A stretch of 64,000 nucleotides of DNA. Source: Apis mellifera (lineage: Eukaryota; Arthropoda; Insecta; Hymenoptera; Apidae). This document shows positions 1 through 10,734 of this stretch, piece by piece; within the stretch, counting starts at the first letter, position 1; each line of letters starts with the position of its first letter. The DNA lies in the NCBI RefSeq assembly GCF_003254395.2, contig NC_037638.1:22273352-22337351 (forward strand). Reading direction: 5' to 3'. The translations under genes were made by a program, and so were the position numbers. Below the pieces are notes generated by a model, which was given only the letters and a program-made list of their open reading frames with translations, was not told where the DNA came from and made no database searches.

Positions 1-192
1 TCGAAGCCTCGTGGCGCGAGGGGCGAAGGAGGGGAGGTAAGGTGTCGGAGGTGATTCGAGGGAGGAGGAAAACGACGAGTGGGACTCGTTGGGTTGGTGG
101 GCAGACGAGGAGGGGACGAGGAAGGCAAGATCGTTGATGGAAACGAGGAAGACAGAGAGCTGGGGCTGCGGAGGCTCCCTTTGGTAACTCAA
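1..192 (-). CDS. Candidate partial coding exon running off the left edge
   Basis: The minus strand reads open from 285 down to position 1; the stop that closes this frame upstream is TAG at 286-288. I place the exon start at 192, where the acceptor CTGTTTTCAAAAG ends. That gives 64 codons in phase 0, the phase left by the donor of the candidate exon at 1772-1889. The peptide is rich in Ser and Pro, with a stretch like SSSAHQPNESHSS followed by LESPPTPYLP, the kind of sequence found in disordered parts of regulatory proteins. I recognise no domain and cannot name a function. Caution: this strand is pyrimidine-rich here, so stop codons are rare by composition, and another minus frame is open too. 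Alternative acceptors (CCGCAG or CCCCAG, about 20 bases further in) keep the same phase. Confidence 0.27.
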   Translation of the reverse strand, partial: MSYQREPPQPQLSVFLVSINDLAFLVPSSSAHQPNESHSSFSSSLESPPTPYLPSFAPRATRLR

Positions 193-308
193 CTTTTGAA
201 AACAGTGAAAGTCATTTAAAGTTTGCCCCGCGTTCGCGTCACCTCTCTCATTTTCCGTAACCCTCGAACGTTGCGGCTCCTCCTTCTACCCTCGTTCTTC
301 CACTTCAA

Positions 309-320
309 CTCGTCCTCGTC

Positions 321-352
<32 letters not shown>

Positions 353-361
353 TCTCGTCCT
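309..361. repeat. TCG trinucleotide microsatellite
   Basis: About ten uninterrupted TCG units (roughly 322-351) are flanked by imperfect CTCGTC units. Read as protein it gives a serine run on the plus strand and an aspartate/glutamate-rich run on the minus strand (216-467). Either could pass for a low-complexity protein region, but there is no supporting splice or coding signal. Confidence 0.95.
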
Positions 362-1575
362 CTTCCATCCCCTTCTTTCGTGGATCTCCACCCCGCATCG
401 GATCGCCCCTCCACCGCGTTCCTCGCTCCATCCTCTCCACGATGAAGCGCGCGCGAGGGGCGGACAATCGCTAAATCGTTGAAAGCCACGCTCGAAATTT
501 CACATTCGAGTTAGCTTTTTACTCGACCCGTTCGCGTTGGATCGAGTTGGCGTGGCGTGAGGCATGGAAAATTCGAATTGGAAAAGGAGGAGGCCGTGCC
601 AGGATCCGTGCGTTTCCCTTACGTTTCGACCCCATTTCGCTTTCACCGTATCGCGAAGTTGAACCGAATCGAACGGATCCGATTCTCTTCTTCTTCAATC
701 TTTTCCCGTTCCATGGTTAATGCATGGAACACGGGAGATAGGTTATGTAAAGCGGCGGTTAAAATGTTTTCGAAATGTTTTAGTAATTGCTCCATGGACG
801 AGAGATTTCTGGAAAGTTTGAAAACTCTTTCTTCTTATATACCTCTTCGCGGAACGGAGCCGCATGCTAATTCAACGTTTGTTCCAAACCCGCGCCTCGC
901 AAATTTCACGCAACACGAATTCTTCGCAATTTTGAACAATTTACATTTTCGTCCGACCTAGTTATACAAGGGTTACAAAATTTCCACGTTCGTTGTTAAA
1001 TAGACGCGTCTCTTGCTCTCCTCCCCCACTGTGTTATCTCCACAAATATTTCAACAACAAGCAACATCTTTACCGAACACTCTTCCACGCGATGATAATA
1101 TTTATACTCTTTACCTACTCGTGGAATAATTCTCTCCCTCTCCTTCTCTTCCCGTCCCGTCCCGTAAACGACTCCCGCAACTTCTCTCTCAAATTACCCT
1201 TTTCGTCTGTCGCAGCCCGAAGCCACGAATCAAAAGCCACGCGGGGACGGATTCGGTCGACAAAGGAAGAAAGTAAACAGTGGCAGAGAAGACAGAGAAG
1301 GGTCCCGCGAACGTATCGAAGCCACTTGGTATCCGGTTTATACCGCGGCTCTCCACCGTTTCGAGCAATCGGCCGCGTCGCCACCGCTATAGCATTACCA
1401 TACAGGGACCAGTTCAAACAGACGTAGACTGATGTATGCACGGTTCGTCAGCGTATTCGAATTTCGTATTCAAATGGCGCATCTCCCCGAGTCTGGATGG
1501 GTGACGGGCCTAACCGGGGAACAGAAGGGAGAGATACAGAAGAGAAGGATGGCTGGCCCGCGTGGAAGGAAGGGA

Positions 1576-1610
1576 ACGAGTGGAGTGGAGTGGAGTGGAG
1601 TGGAGTGAAG
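1576..1610. repeat. GAGTG pentanucleotide tandem repeat
   Basis: Six near-perfect GAGTG units lie in a purine-rich tract. The bases after it (GAAGAGGAGAGGAGTAGAG) look like decayed units of the same repeat. Confidence 0.93.
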
Positions 1611-1771
1611 AGGAGAGGAGTAGAGTGGAGGTCGTGCGCGTATGACGATCGCGATTCCACGTTTCCGCGTCGGTATTTCGTTGGTTAACGGCGCGACGCG
1701 TAAACGCAAACACGTGGAGACGAAGGAACGCGGAAGGGGGATGCAAGGAAGGGGTTGAATTCGGTACTCAC

Positions 1772-1889
1772 GAAGCGGCGTCTGCCGGCTGCTCGATCGG
1801 CGGGGATGTTTACCGTCACAGGATTGCGTTTACCGGAGAGCAGATGAAAATACTTCGGATGAATCAGGTGTTGGCGTAGTGAGTGTCTT
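1772..1889 (-). CDS. Candidate internal coding exon, unrecognised protein
   Basis: This 118-base segment is bounded by a minus-strand acceptor (AATTATCCCTTAG at 1890 and above) and a strong consensus donor, TTC|GTGAGT (intron starts at 1771). One frame is open across it, giving 39 codons. It begins with the last base of a split codon and ends in phase 0. The peptide has a balanced composition, with HLIHPKYFHLLSGKR followed by NPVTVNIPADR. Several codons in the second half are GC-ending, as in many insect exons. Its phase fits both the donor at 4023 upstream and the acceptor at 193 downstream. A second frame is open for only part of the exon. I do not recognise the family. A BLASTP or transcript match would decide it. 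This is the most exon-like piece in the window. Confidence 0.38.
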
Positions 1890-2157
1890 CTAAGGGATAA
1901 TTTACGTTTTGGATTTTACGTTACGGATAAATAATTGGAGAGGAGAGTCTGTGCGGGGGTGTTTAATCAGGGAGAAGATATTGTTGTCTATGTTGATGAT
2001 CTTGATGGAATGATGGAGGAAATAACTTTGGACCATCTTTTTTTATCGTGTTATATCGACTTCGATCGATGAATCTATCGTAATACGAGAAACATAATAT
2101 TTGAAACTTTCATTATACGTGTTGAGAATTCGATCACTTTGACGAAATTGAGCTAAT

Positions 2158-2365
2158 TCGTTTCGATAGGTATTCAGAATTTATTTGGTTAATTGAAAAC
2201 TCTTTCGTTGCTTTCATTTTATTCGGTTAGATGTACATAATTGATGACGAGCGAATCACGGGGGATGATGTGGTAAAAAATTTATTTTGAAACGGACAAT
2301 CGTCGAGGCGAAATGGAATATTCGTTCGATAGGTATTCAAATTAATTGTAAATATACGTATATCT
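2158..2365 (+). repeat. Pair of short diverged direct repeats
   Basis: The string TTCGATAGGTATTCA occurs near 2163 and again near 2329. In both places TTAATTG follows (after about 14 and 2 bases), so each unit spans about 35-45 bp with an internal deletion in the second. No target-site duplication or terminal repeat suggests a transposon. Confidence 0.6.
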
Positions 2366-2682
2366 GTCGTTCTTCCGTTCTTTCATCGGTGCACAAAGGT
2401 ACAAAGTGTTGCAAAGTATTTAACATTTCCCTTAATTCACCTGTTATTCCGATAATAATAAATAAATCCAGCGCGTTTCCGACACACCAATGAATCGCCG
2501 ATGCATTATCGAGAATCATTCCATCGCGCGATCGTACGAAATTTATAGGGTCGATTTATAGGGCAAATTTTTCAAACGCAGTACCCCCGATTTCCCGATT
2601 TATTGTCTCGAGCTTATTCCGCCCGGCTTCCCGGATATTTGTCGAACTTCTTAAAGGGTGATATCGACGTTCCGGTTTAACG

Positions 2683-2742
2683 GTCCAAGTCTTCATCAAC
2701 TTGCGATCGAGAAACTGTGCGGTTAGATCGTGAAACTTGGAC
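2683..2742. other. Inverted repeat, hairpin-forming
   Basis: The arm GTCCAAGT(C)TTCA at 2683-2695 pairs with TGAAACTTGGAC at 2731-2742, with one bulged C. Inside it CGATC (2704-2708) pairs with GATCG (2726-2730). This makes about 17 base pairs in a 60-base hairpin with a 17-base loop and an 8-base one-sided bulge. It could be a structured RNA or simply chance. Confidence 0.5.
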
Positions 2743-3840
2743 GAAGTAGATATTGAAAGAAGCTATTAGAGCATTAGTGGAAAGTGGGTGAACGTGTATA
2801 GCCGTGTCTCAAACTATCGACTCGACAATGTCTTTATAATACCAACTCGTTTCGCTCTTGTAAATGCATTAATTTTTATCGATAACGCGTCCATGGATGA
2901 AGCAATTATTTTATCGTATAAGATAAAAATAAAGCGAGAAGAAAAGGGAAAAAAGGGGGAGGAGTAATTAATCTCGTCGAAATCGTCTCTTGTTTCCCTC
3001 CCCTTAAAAGCCAAGTTTCGTTGTGCACGTAAAATAATTCGAGAGATAAAACAAGCGTTTATCGTTACTTTAATTTTTATTACATTATTGATCTATCGGA
3101 ACGTTGTCCCTCTTTCAGAATTTCGCATTATTATCCAATCCAATTTTATCTTTTGATATGTCATACGTAATTTAATGCGACACTGCATCATTGTTCTCGT
3201 TGTAAAAAATTAATAATACGCCGTATTATTATCATTATTTATGAATTCTCTTCTAATTAGCAATCGCGAAAATCCAAAACGTCCGAACACGGGGAGAGCC
3301 CGTGCTCCACGATCGCGTTCCGGTTCAACGACGATCCAATCAAATATAAAAATCGACCTTTTATCGTGATTAACACGACGGAAAAATTCGAAACTGACCG
3401 GATGATTTCACAAAGGCAAATATAACTGTGTAATTCGTGGCAAAGAGACACGCGCCATCCAAACGGACACGGTTGACTCCGAAAACAGTAACGCGTTAAA
3501 TATTTGTGGCCGCCAGATGGTTCAAAAGACACTTCCAGCCGTGTTTATTTAAATTCGGATAAACTCGATCCACCGCGTGTGTCTTCTTCGTTAAAAAAAA
3601 GGATAAAAAACCAAATTGAATTATTCTAAAATTTCTTTCAAATATATCCGAGATCTTCGACGATGCGGCGCGCAATGGATTCTCGCCCCGACGGAAATAT
3701 TCCGACCCGAGGCATCCCGGTTCGAGATAATTTCGGTAGAATCGCGCGCCCAGCGTTGTAAAGTGTGAACTCCTCGGTAGAAGTTACTTTTTAGGGGAGT
3801 CGTTCCGTTCCGCGTAACAAACGTTGGGTGTAGGTCAGCG

Positions 3841-3882
3841 GCCGGGTAACTAACAGAAAACTATCCTGTTTTCTCTACCGGC
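3841..3882. other. Two-stage inverted repeat, hairpin-forming
   Basis: GCCGG(G)TA at 3841-3848 pairs with TACCGGC at 3876-3882. Inside, AGAAAAC (3855-3861) pairs with GTTTTCT (3868-3874) around the loop TATCCT. There are 14 base pairs in 42 bases. The flanking 3760-3840 sequence is complex and non-repetitive. Confidence 0.5.
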
Positions 3883-4023
3883 TTTCCATCCGCCGCGAGA
3901 AATGGTCGTGGTCATGGGTTAAGGAAGGATGAAGGGAGATAGAGATTGTTTCTAAAAGAAAGAGCGAGAGAGAGAGAGGAGGATACTCTACCACCCGATA
4001 GCAAGAACTTGGTCGAAACTTAC

Positions 4024-4556
4024 TTGCCAGCTAGCGGTCGGCTAGCGTCCCTCTCACAGCCATTTCCTACGTTGGTAAGAAACCCGCTGCGAGCCGGTGA
4101 AAGACGGTAGCCCGCGTTAAAGTTTATCTCCGCGCGAGCGGGAGTCTTAAAGTTCACTTTATTAAAGACTCCCGTGACTACTTGAACCTGGGCTGGGTTG
4201 GATTGGGTCGGGTTGGCGGTAGTTGTTGCGCGGTGGATAGGAAGAAGAAGGAAGAAAGAAAGGAAGGAAGGATCACTTTCCTGCGGTTCCGCGCCACGTC
4301 TCTTTTCCTTGACGTATACGTTTCGCGTGAAATTAAAAGCTTGTAGAGTTTCACCGCCCATCCGTCTCGAGGCTTTATTAATGGGGCCCGATGCTGGCCT
4401 GGTAAACAGAGAATAAGCAAGAGGCCAACTTGGAGAGAGAAAGAAAAAAGGAGCTCGGCGTTTTGGGCGGGGAGGAAGGAAGAGGATCGTTTCTCGTCGG
4501 AAAATTTCTTCGAGAATTGAGAGCAGTCGGATTGCGCGAATTGCGGCTTCGATCAA
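4024..4556 (-). CDS. Candidate 5' exon ending at a consensus donor
   Basis: A minus-strand frame starting with ATG at 4556 runs 177 codons and then reaches CAA|GTAAGT at 4023. The nominal stop codon lies inside the donor, so splicing would remove it. The last two exon bases (AA) plus the first base of the 1772-1889 exon form a Lys codon, so the phase agrees. An internal Met (MGGETLQ) lies at 4361. A shorter exon of 63 bases (4086-4024) is possible, using the acceptor CCGGCTCGCAG; it keeps the same frame (GFLTNVGNGCERD). The upstream half of the long frame contains runs such as FFFLSPSW and SFLSFFLLLP that come from polypurine DNA and argue against coding. So the real exon, if any, is probably the 3' part or untranslated. 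No domain recognised. Confidence 0.22.
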
Positions 4557-6300
4557 TCCCTCGTTCCTCTCGAGATATCGTTTGTTTGCCTCGCAAATTC
4601 TCTGCGGAGGCGGAGGACACGATCGAGTTGCACGAATTAAGAAGAACGGAAGGACGGATAGATGCCGTTTTGATTAGGCCGGTATTATTAATTCGGTAGC
4701 GTGCATCGAACCGTGATGGGAGCTGGTTCTCTCGATTATCCACGCGTAAAACGGATATCCAGCATTTGTGTGAAACACGGTTACAATGACGATGCCCGCC
4801 GCGATATCGAGACTAATTGAAAATCGATACCCGGTGATCCTTGTCATTACCCGATATCTATCCACGATTAATACGAGTTGCCTTTAACACGCGATATCGA
4901 GAGAAGACCGGTTTTCGCTGTTCCGCCAAAATTTTCGAACAAACTGGTCCTGGGAACTGCTGTTACTATATATATATATATATACCTTCCATACCTTATA
5001 TTTATATTATATCACGTTATATTATAAATACGTACAAGTGGATGGATGCAAAATATTGCGGGAAGCGGGAAGCTGATGTTATCCGCGGCAACATCCGCGG
5101 CGAAAAACTTCATCTCATCTCGCCGGTACAATGCACTCAAAATTGAGCGCTGGGATCGCTTAGCGGTACACCGAAGCGGGGCACGAGCGAAATTGAATTC
5201 CTCGCGGGGAAAAAGTTGGCCCGGCTTCGAATTTCTCCCCGGGCGAAATAATTTCATTCGCGAGATCGTTGGATCGATTCGCGCGCAGTTACCCTCCCCG
5301 CCCTCCCTCCGGATAGAAAAATCTACATGGAGTCTACGACGAGAGGGAGGGGAGAAGGGAGAGGGAGGGAGGGAGGGTGGAAGGTGAATCGCGAAGCGGA
5401 GGGAGGAGAACGAAAATCGCGAAGAGTCGAGATTGGGGGAAGAGAACGCGAGGAGACGAGGAGGGAGGAAGAGGGGGATACATGGTTACGGAGTGGCGGG
5501 AACAAATCGCGGAGGTGAGTGGCGGTTATCCATATTTCGAGTCGTTGGACCGTGCAGAGGGGTTGCTAGAGTTCATTACGGTAATCTGCCCTTCCTGAGT
5601 AACGCACCGATGAAAATGTATAATCGCATCTGGCGCCCTTCCCCCCTCCCCGTGCACCACCGATCCTTCAACGATATCGTATCCCAGGTGATGAGCCGCG
5701 TGGGCGGTCGCTTACGTAAGGCGTACGTAGGTAACCCCATCCGAGATAATGATTGAGAGGAGGCTGCCGATCGCGTCTCGATAATCCGGGGGTTGAGGAC
5801 TATTTTGTTTCGTGAAATTTTTGCAATTAACGATATTTTTTCATCCCCTCTTCTCAATTATAGGGAAATGATTTAAATCTTTCGAGCAGGATTCGCTATG
5901 ATAAGAAAATTTCAAAATCGGGGAACGAATGGTTTATAAGATAAAGAAAGAAGCGTGTAAAGAAAGTTCAGATGTTTGATGCAGGTAAATGAAATATCGA
6001 TGCGCGGTTATAAATGGAACGCGACGAAAGTAACTCTGCACAGAATATTAGAGTGTTATGCCGTTTTACACATAGGCATAGGATATATCCCTAGGAAATT
6101 GTTCGCTTTCTACGTCCGTTGATTAGTCTGTTGTTATAACGCGGTTTGAATCTCAAATAACGCTAATAATATGAAAGAAACGGCACTTTCTAAATTATTC
6201 GGTAAGATAAATGCTGTGGAAATCGTCGTTATTCGAAACGTTTGCGCGTTAGAGGCACGCGAGAGGAAAGCCAAGTTCGATGTCGCGTAGCGCCAAGTGG
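4557..6300. other. Non-coding: TA run and GAGG-rich tract
   Basis: It contains a TA microsatellite (4967-4984) and a long GAGG-rich purine tract (about 5334-5480). That tract ends at a plus-strand donor-like site, CGCGGAG|GTGAGT (5511-5522), preceded by a short frame (MVTEWREQIAE). All three plus frames are open in this tract, so I do not call an exon. Nothing else was seen. Confidence 0.4.
4967..4984. repeat. TA dinucleotide microsatellite
   Basis: An uninterrupted run of nine TA units. Confidence 0.93.
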
Positions 6301-6338
6301 TTGTGAAGAGTTTTCACGGCAGTTTGGGCGCACCTCTG

Positions 6339-6376
6339 GGAAAACACGGTAGCTAGTATAAACATGCGTGTTTTCC
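6339..6376. other. Perfect 10-bp inverted repeat with 18-base loop
   Basis: GGAAAACACG at 6339-6348 is the exact reverse complement of CGTGTTTTCC at 6367-6376. With a bulged G the stem can lengthen by two pairs. A perfect 10-bp hairpin is expected two or three times by chance in 64 kb, so this alone means little; it lies 140 bases from a second hairpin. Confidence 0.5.
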
Positions 6377-6516
6377 AGCTGTTAGAAGCTCTTTTTATGT
6401 CGATCCAACGCAGACTTTACATCGGGAAACGGAATAAAACGCGGGCACGGCGCAGTTCGTTTCACGTTTGACGCGACACGTTGTAAAATACGATCAGGGT
6501 CGGTCGTCGAACGAAC

Positions 6517-6558
6517 GCGATAAACGTCGCGGGATAAATCTACCGCGACGTGTTTCGC
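6517..6558. other. Long inverted repeat, 14 of 16 pairs
   Basis: GCGATAAACGTCGCGG (6517-6532) pairs with CCGCGACGTGTTTCGC (6543-6558) around a 10-base loop, with two mismatches. The inner 9 pairs are perfect and GC-rich. It could form a stable RNA hairpin or serve as a palindromic protein-binding site. Confidence 0.55.
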
Positions 6559-7079
6559 ATAGATCTTAACTTAAATGCATACGTACATTTGAAATAGAAT
6601 GGATAACAATGGAATAATGGGAGGGAGGGGAGGGAATTACCATTAATTTACCATTTTCCACTGAATAATTGCGGTAATTTCATAAATTCGAAAAAAAAGA
6701 AAAGCAAGTTTATTTATTTATTTATTTGTAGACGAGGCGCGATAACAGTAATTCTACGGATCCCTGTTATTTTTGGGATGATAAATAATAAAACTAGGGC
6801 GAGCAACAATTCCCTTGTTGTTGTCAGAAATTAAACGCGCAGAAGTTGCCTGTTTATATTTAATCTTTGAAGTCGAACGAATAGATAAAACCTTAAACAA
6901 GCTTTCCTTTACCACCTTTTTCGTGCTTCTACCGAACGATTGAATCAAGCTCGCTGCTATTAATAAACAAAGAAGTACAGATATTTTTATATACGACGGA
7001 GGGTGGAGAAAAAAAATAGATACCATTATTTTGCCACGGATATCGTGCAATCGCGACAAATATAGCCTCGCGACGAGGG

Positions 7080-7100
7080 AAAAAAAAAAAAAAAAAAAAA
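7080..7100. repeat. Poly-A run of 21
   Basis: An uninterrupted A tract. No retroposon-like body or target-site duplication is visible next to it, so I treat it as a simple homopolymer. Confidence 0.95.
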
Positions 7101-7558
7101 GAAAGCATCGGTAACACACTATTCCGATATATCTCTATGCATTCTTTCTATAAGAATCCCGCGGAAGGTATGCAATTTCTTCTCTGCGCGCCTCTCTGTA
7201 ATTTGCATCGATCACGCGGCTCTAAACGTTAACGACGCGTTCGAGGATGCGGTAAAGAAAGAGACAAACGGTCGCCACGCGCGTAATTCAAGAAAAATGC
7301 TACGTGCATACGTTTCGACATTTTCTCACAGTGGTGAGTCCAGTTTAAGGAAAAGAAAAGGGGGGAAAAAATCGCCTTTAATGTACACGCGGTTTACGCT
7401 TTCAGTGTTGTGCTCGGTTGAACGGTACCATTAGTATCGGTAAACTTAAACGAATAAAAATCTATAAAAGCGTGTGTGCAACGTATACGTGTGGAAGTCG
7501 GAAAAGTTGGATGAAAAATCCGATGCTCGACATTATATAAAAAGTGTAAAAATATACG

Positions 7559-7578
7559 TATATATATATATATATATA
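7559..7578. repeat. TA dinucleotide microsatellite
   Basis: Ten TA units followed by a GAGGGAGGGAGG tract. Confidence 0.93.
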
Positions 7579-7871
7579 GAGGGAGGGAGGACAATATAAA
7601 TCGAAGGCTCGTGGTGGCGACCAGCTATAGAGCGAATAACAGTCAGTTAAAAAAAGAAATGAATTTTTACTGTACACGGACACAACTCGTAACTCTCGAA
7701 CGTCACCGTATACAAACGCAGCTGTTTCGCTTTCGTACCGAATCGCACAGTTTTTCGGATAGGATCCGAATTTTCAGATCGATGCGCGTGAGCATTGTCG
7801 GGCGTAAAAAGCGGACGGAAGGGATGCAGAAACCGGGACGATTGGGTTCTTCTAGACCCTCGTTATCGCGG

Positions 7872-7897
<26 letters not shown>
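7872..7897. repeat. TA dinucleotide microsatellite
   Basis: Thirteen TA units. It encodes the alternating Tyr-Ile tail that lengthens a spurious 199-codon minus-strand frame here. Confidence 0.95.
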
Positions 7898-7902
<5 letters not shown>

Positions 7903-8459
7903 CTTAGAAGACACGCAAAAATTCCGCGCAATTTTCCACGGGCCATCGCGCGTGCGGTCTGTAATCCGGTCTGTTTCTGGGCTGCTCGCGAGATCGAAGG
8001 TACAATGGGAATTAAAAAGGGAATACGAAACAAACGAATGAGATGAAATCAACTGTCCGTGAAATCCTGTCGCCGCGAAATGGAGCGGCAGAAATATGAA
8101 AAAAACTTGCGGAGAAAAGAGCGAACCGCGAGGGTGGAACAGAGGAGGCTTCGCGTGTGGGCGCGGGCGAGACGGGGAATCGAACGATGCGAAGAGAGAG
8201 GGTTGAACGCAAAAAAAAAAAAAGAAAATGAATAAAAATAAAAATAGAAAAGAGAGAAAGAGAGAGAGGAAACGATTGCGGTTCGAACGATAACACACAC
8301 GATCACGCGGAACGATCGCTTCTCTCTTTTCCATCGGGCTACTTCTGGCCCGACTGCTAAAATTGCCCCCACGAATTATTTTCCCGTGTAAATCGGGCCG
8401 GCTCTCCACGAGAGCGAGAGAAGCCGCGATTATTTGGGCGAGTGCCGTCACGGACGGTG

Positions 8460-8600
8460 TAACAATCGCTATTACGCTTGCATATCGACCAGCTGCCCAT
8501 AAATATTTATCGACGATTTTGCACCGGCTCGGCTAATTATTTATACGCCGGTGCCGGATGATTAATTCATGGCGGAGGAAACGACGTCTCCCGATTTCGG
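8460..8600. promoter_or_regulatory. Enhancer-like island with homeodomain core motifs
   Basis: This is complex, non-repetitive sequence. An 8-bp perfect inverted repeat, GCACCGGC (8521-8528) and GCCGGTGC (8547-8554), encloses an AT-rich core with TAATTA. ATTAAT follows nearby. TAAT cores are the usual homeodomain-binding sites and often cluster in insect developmental enhancers. The regulatory reading is inference; conservation cannot be judged from one sequence. Confidence 0.2.
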
Positions 8601-9944
8601 CGCGACGTCCGGACCCCTACCTCCTCCCCTCCCCTCCCCCCTTTACCACGGTTGGCTTACATAACTCAAACAGTAAGTGACAACGAGTGATCACGATGGA
8701 TCGGTTGTTGTTGCGAGCCTCGTTTCCGGTTCATCGTAAGCAACAGTTTCTTTGGACTGGATTCCTCTCGAGGCCTTCTTTTTTTCTCGATTCGTTCTTT
8801 CACACGGAAGCGATAGAGGAAGCGAAAGAAAGAAAGAAAGAAAGAAAAAGGGAAGATTTTCGACTTGCTTCAAATTTCCGGCTTATTATCGAAATTACCG
8901 GGGTGGATAATATCTTTCAATATGATCGGAGTGGGGATTAATCTAAATTTCGCGGAATTTATACGCGCTTGTAAGATGAACATAATTACATGGCAATACT
9001 TCAAACGGTTTATATATATATATATATAAAAAGAGAGAGTACAATGGCGCGTATAAGTATCCCGGCTTGATTTACTTTTTATGCGTGAAAATTGCCATAT
9101 ATTAAACGTATCGGAGAATATGATTAACCGGGATTAAAGGGGTCTTAGAAATCCTGTTCCCCCCCGACGCGATACAGAGACGATATTTAGGTAAATTCAT
9201 TGTCCATAATCACACGTTGGCCGTTCAAGGTGAAGCATTCCGAGTACATCTTTGTGTCACACGGGGGGCTTGATCATACTTGATTACAATCTCGCTCGAC
9301 TGTACTTAAGGACGGTGATAAACGATGAAGATTAGACTTTCGCGCTCCATCTCTCGCTCCAACACGAAGGATGAAAAGTCACGGATAAAACATGGCCGAC
9401 GTATTTCGCCATCCGTGAATTTCTAATCAACGAGCCGTATTTTAATCGAAACGTCACAATCCGAATTTCTTCTTCCTCGCGGTTAGGCCCCACGGTTTTT
9501 AATTTATTCCGATGTCGTTTCCAAGCGCCGGATCGACGAAGTCAAAGAAATATCGGGACGGTTAATAGCTGGTACCCAGGGCCAGAGACTTTAAGAAGGG
9601 CGACCCCTTCGCGAAAGTATTCTCGGTTTTAACGATCAAAGGGGACGTGGGTGTATATTAGCCGGCAGAAAGGAAAAAAGAGGATGGGCGGAAGGAGGAG
9701 GAGGAGGGAGGGAGAGGAACAGGTGAGGGATGGGAGTGAGCGAAAGAGGGGCAGGCAAATAACGGCGGGCGCAAAAAAGCGAGAAGAAGTTGGCGCGGAA
9801 TGATCTCTCGAGCAAGAGAAGGCCTAAAGGGAGAGCTCGAACCACCCATGGTGTCCGTTATTGGAGGACATTAAGTCATTATTGATTACCTCTTCGTACA
9901 GGCATCTATTGCGCTCTCTACCCATAGACCTCTTAAGGAGAAAC

Positions 9945-9975
9945 GAGAAGAAGAAGAAGAAGAAGAAGAAGAAGA
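9945..9975. repeat. GAA trinucleotide microsatellite
   Basis: Ten GAA units; it encodes a lysine run in a spurious plus-strand frame. Confidence 0.94.
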
Positions 9976-10694
9976 GGATACACGCGCTCGTGGAACTGGT
10001 ACCGTGTATGTTGGATATTGGAATAATTTGTTATTTTTCACGGCGAGCGTCATCCCATCGTTCCATCATAAGTCACTCTCGAAACCATAGCCAGCGATAG
10101 ATCATCCGGAGGAAAAGAAATGTCTTTTCTCGCCTTTAACGTTTAAAATCTCTGTTTCTCTGTATCATCTTTTACGATAATTATCCGAGAGTATACGAAT
10201 ATCGTATATCCCGAAAATAGTCTGAACTGCTTCGTGATCATAATAGCTTTCCGTAAAATAATGGAGAAAATAATTTAACCCGGTCCTCGAAACGAAAGAA
10301 TCCGAGACTTGCCGACCCAACTAAATTTTTAACGAATCGACGAAAACTTCTCCTTCTCCGGATCCGATTAAAAAAAAACGCGAGCGCGGAAAAGAGAGAA
10401 GGGGTAATTTTTTCGAATGCTCTCGTTTCGCTTGGTCGCGTGCCTCGTCGTCGCCGGTGGCGCGGCCGACGTTTTAAAACATTCGTTATACGGGCCAAAG
10501 AACTCGGGGCCGGGGATAATTCGACGTTCTAATTAGTAATGGCGAGAGACGCGTATATCGTTTCCGCGCCGAAGTTAATTACCGAAAGGAAATTCGGGCA
10601 AGGGCCATTTAACGTGTTATACCGTGAACCTTGCGCGGGGCATTTACGTTACACGAGTGGCCGGCCACGCTCGCTAACCGACCGATGTTTAACG

Positions 10695-10734
10695 ATACAC
10701 ACACACACACGCGCGCACACACGCACGCACACAC
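10695..10734. repeat. AC / GCAC alternating purine-pyrimidine repeat
   Basis: An imperfect CA and CGCA repeat of 40 bases. Alternating purine-pyrimidine DNA of this kind can adopt the Z form. Confidence 0.92.

Larger units (their letters stand above)
193..1771 (-). other. Candidate intron: low-complexity and simple-repeat DNA
   Basis: This stretch separates the two candidate exons at the left edge. It begins on the minus strand with GTGAGT (1771-1766) and ends with AG (194-193). It contains the TCG microsatellite at 309-361 and the GAGTG repeat at 1576-1610. Plus-strand frames at 557-961 and 993-1427 are open for 134 and 144 codons, but they show no motif and are within chance expectation. 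Confidence 0.35.
1890..4023 (-). other. Candidate intron with several small inverted repeats
   Basis: This is the putative intron upstream of the 1772-1889 exon. It begins with GTAAGT at 4023-4018 on the minus strand. The 1.9-3.6 kb part is AT-richer and non-repetitive apart from a local duplication (2158-2365). Small inverted repeats lie at 2683-2742, 3211-3231 and 3841-3882. A short GA run is at 3964-3981. No gene was seen inside it. Confidence 0.35.
6301..8459. other. Non-coding: hairpins, poly-A and TA repeats
   Basis: It contains two inverted repeats (6339-6376 and 6517-6558), a 21-base poly-A (7080-7100), TA microsatellites at 7559-7578 and 7872-7897, and purine-rich DNA at 8090-8280. 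A TATAAAAGCG string at 7462 looks like a TATA box but has no gene downstream. No gene seen. Confidence 0.4.

Noticed and set aside
216..467. Minus-strand frame with a long Asp/Glu run
   Set aside because: The run is just the TCG microsatellite read in one frame; no flanking splice site or conserved sequence.
7852..8451. 199-codon minus-strand frame
   Set aside because: Ends in a Tyr-Ile alternation from the TA microsatellite and is otherwise made of Phe/Leu/Ser-rich low complexity; no splice or domain support.
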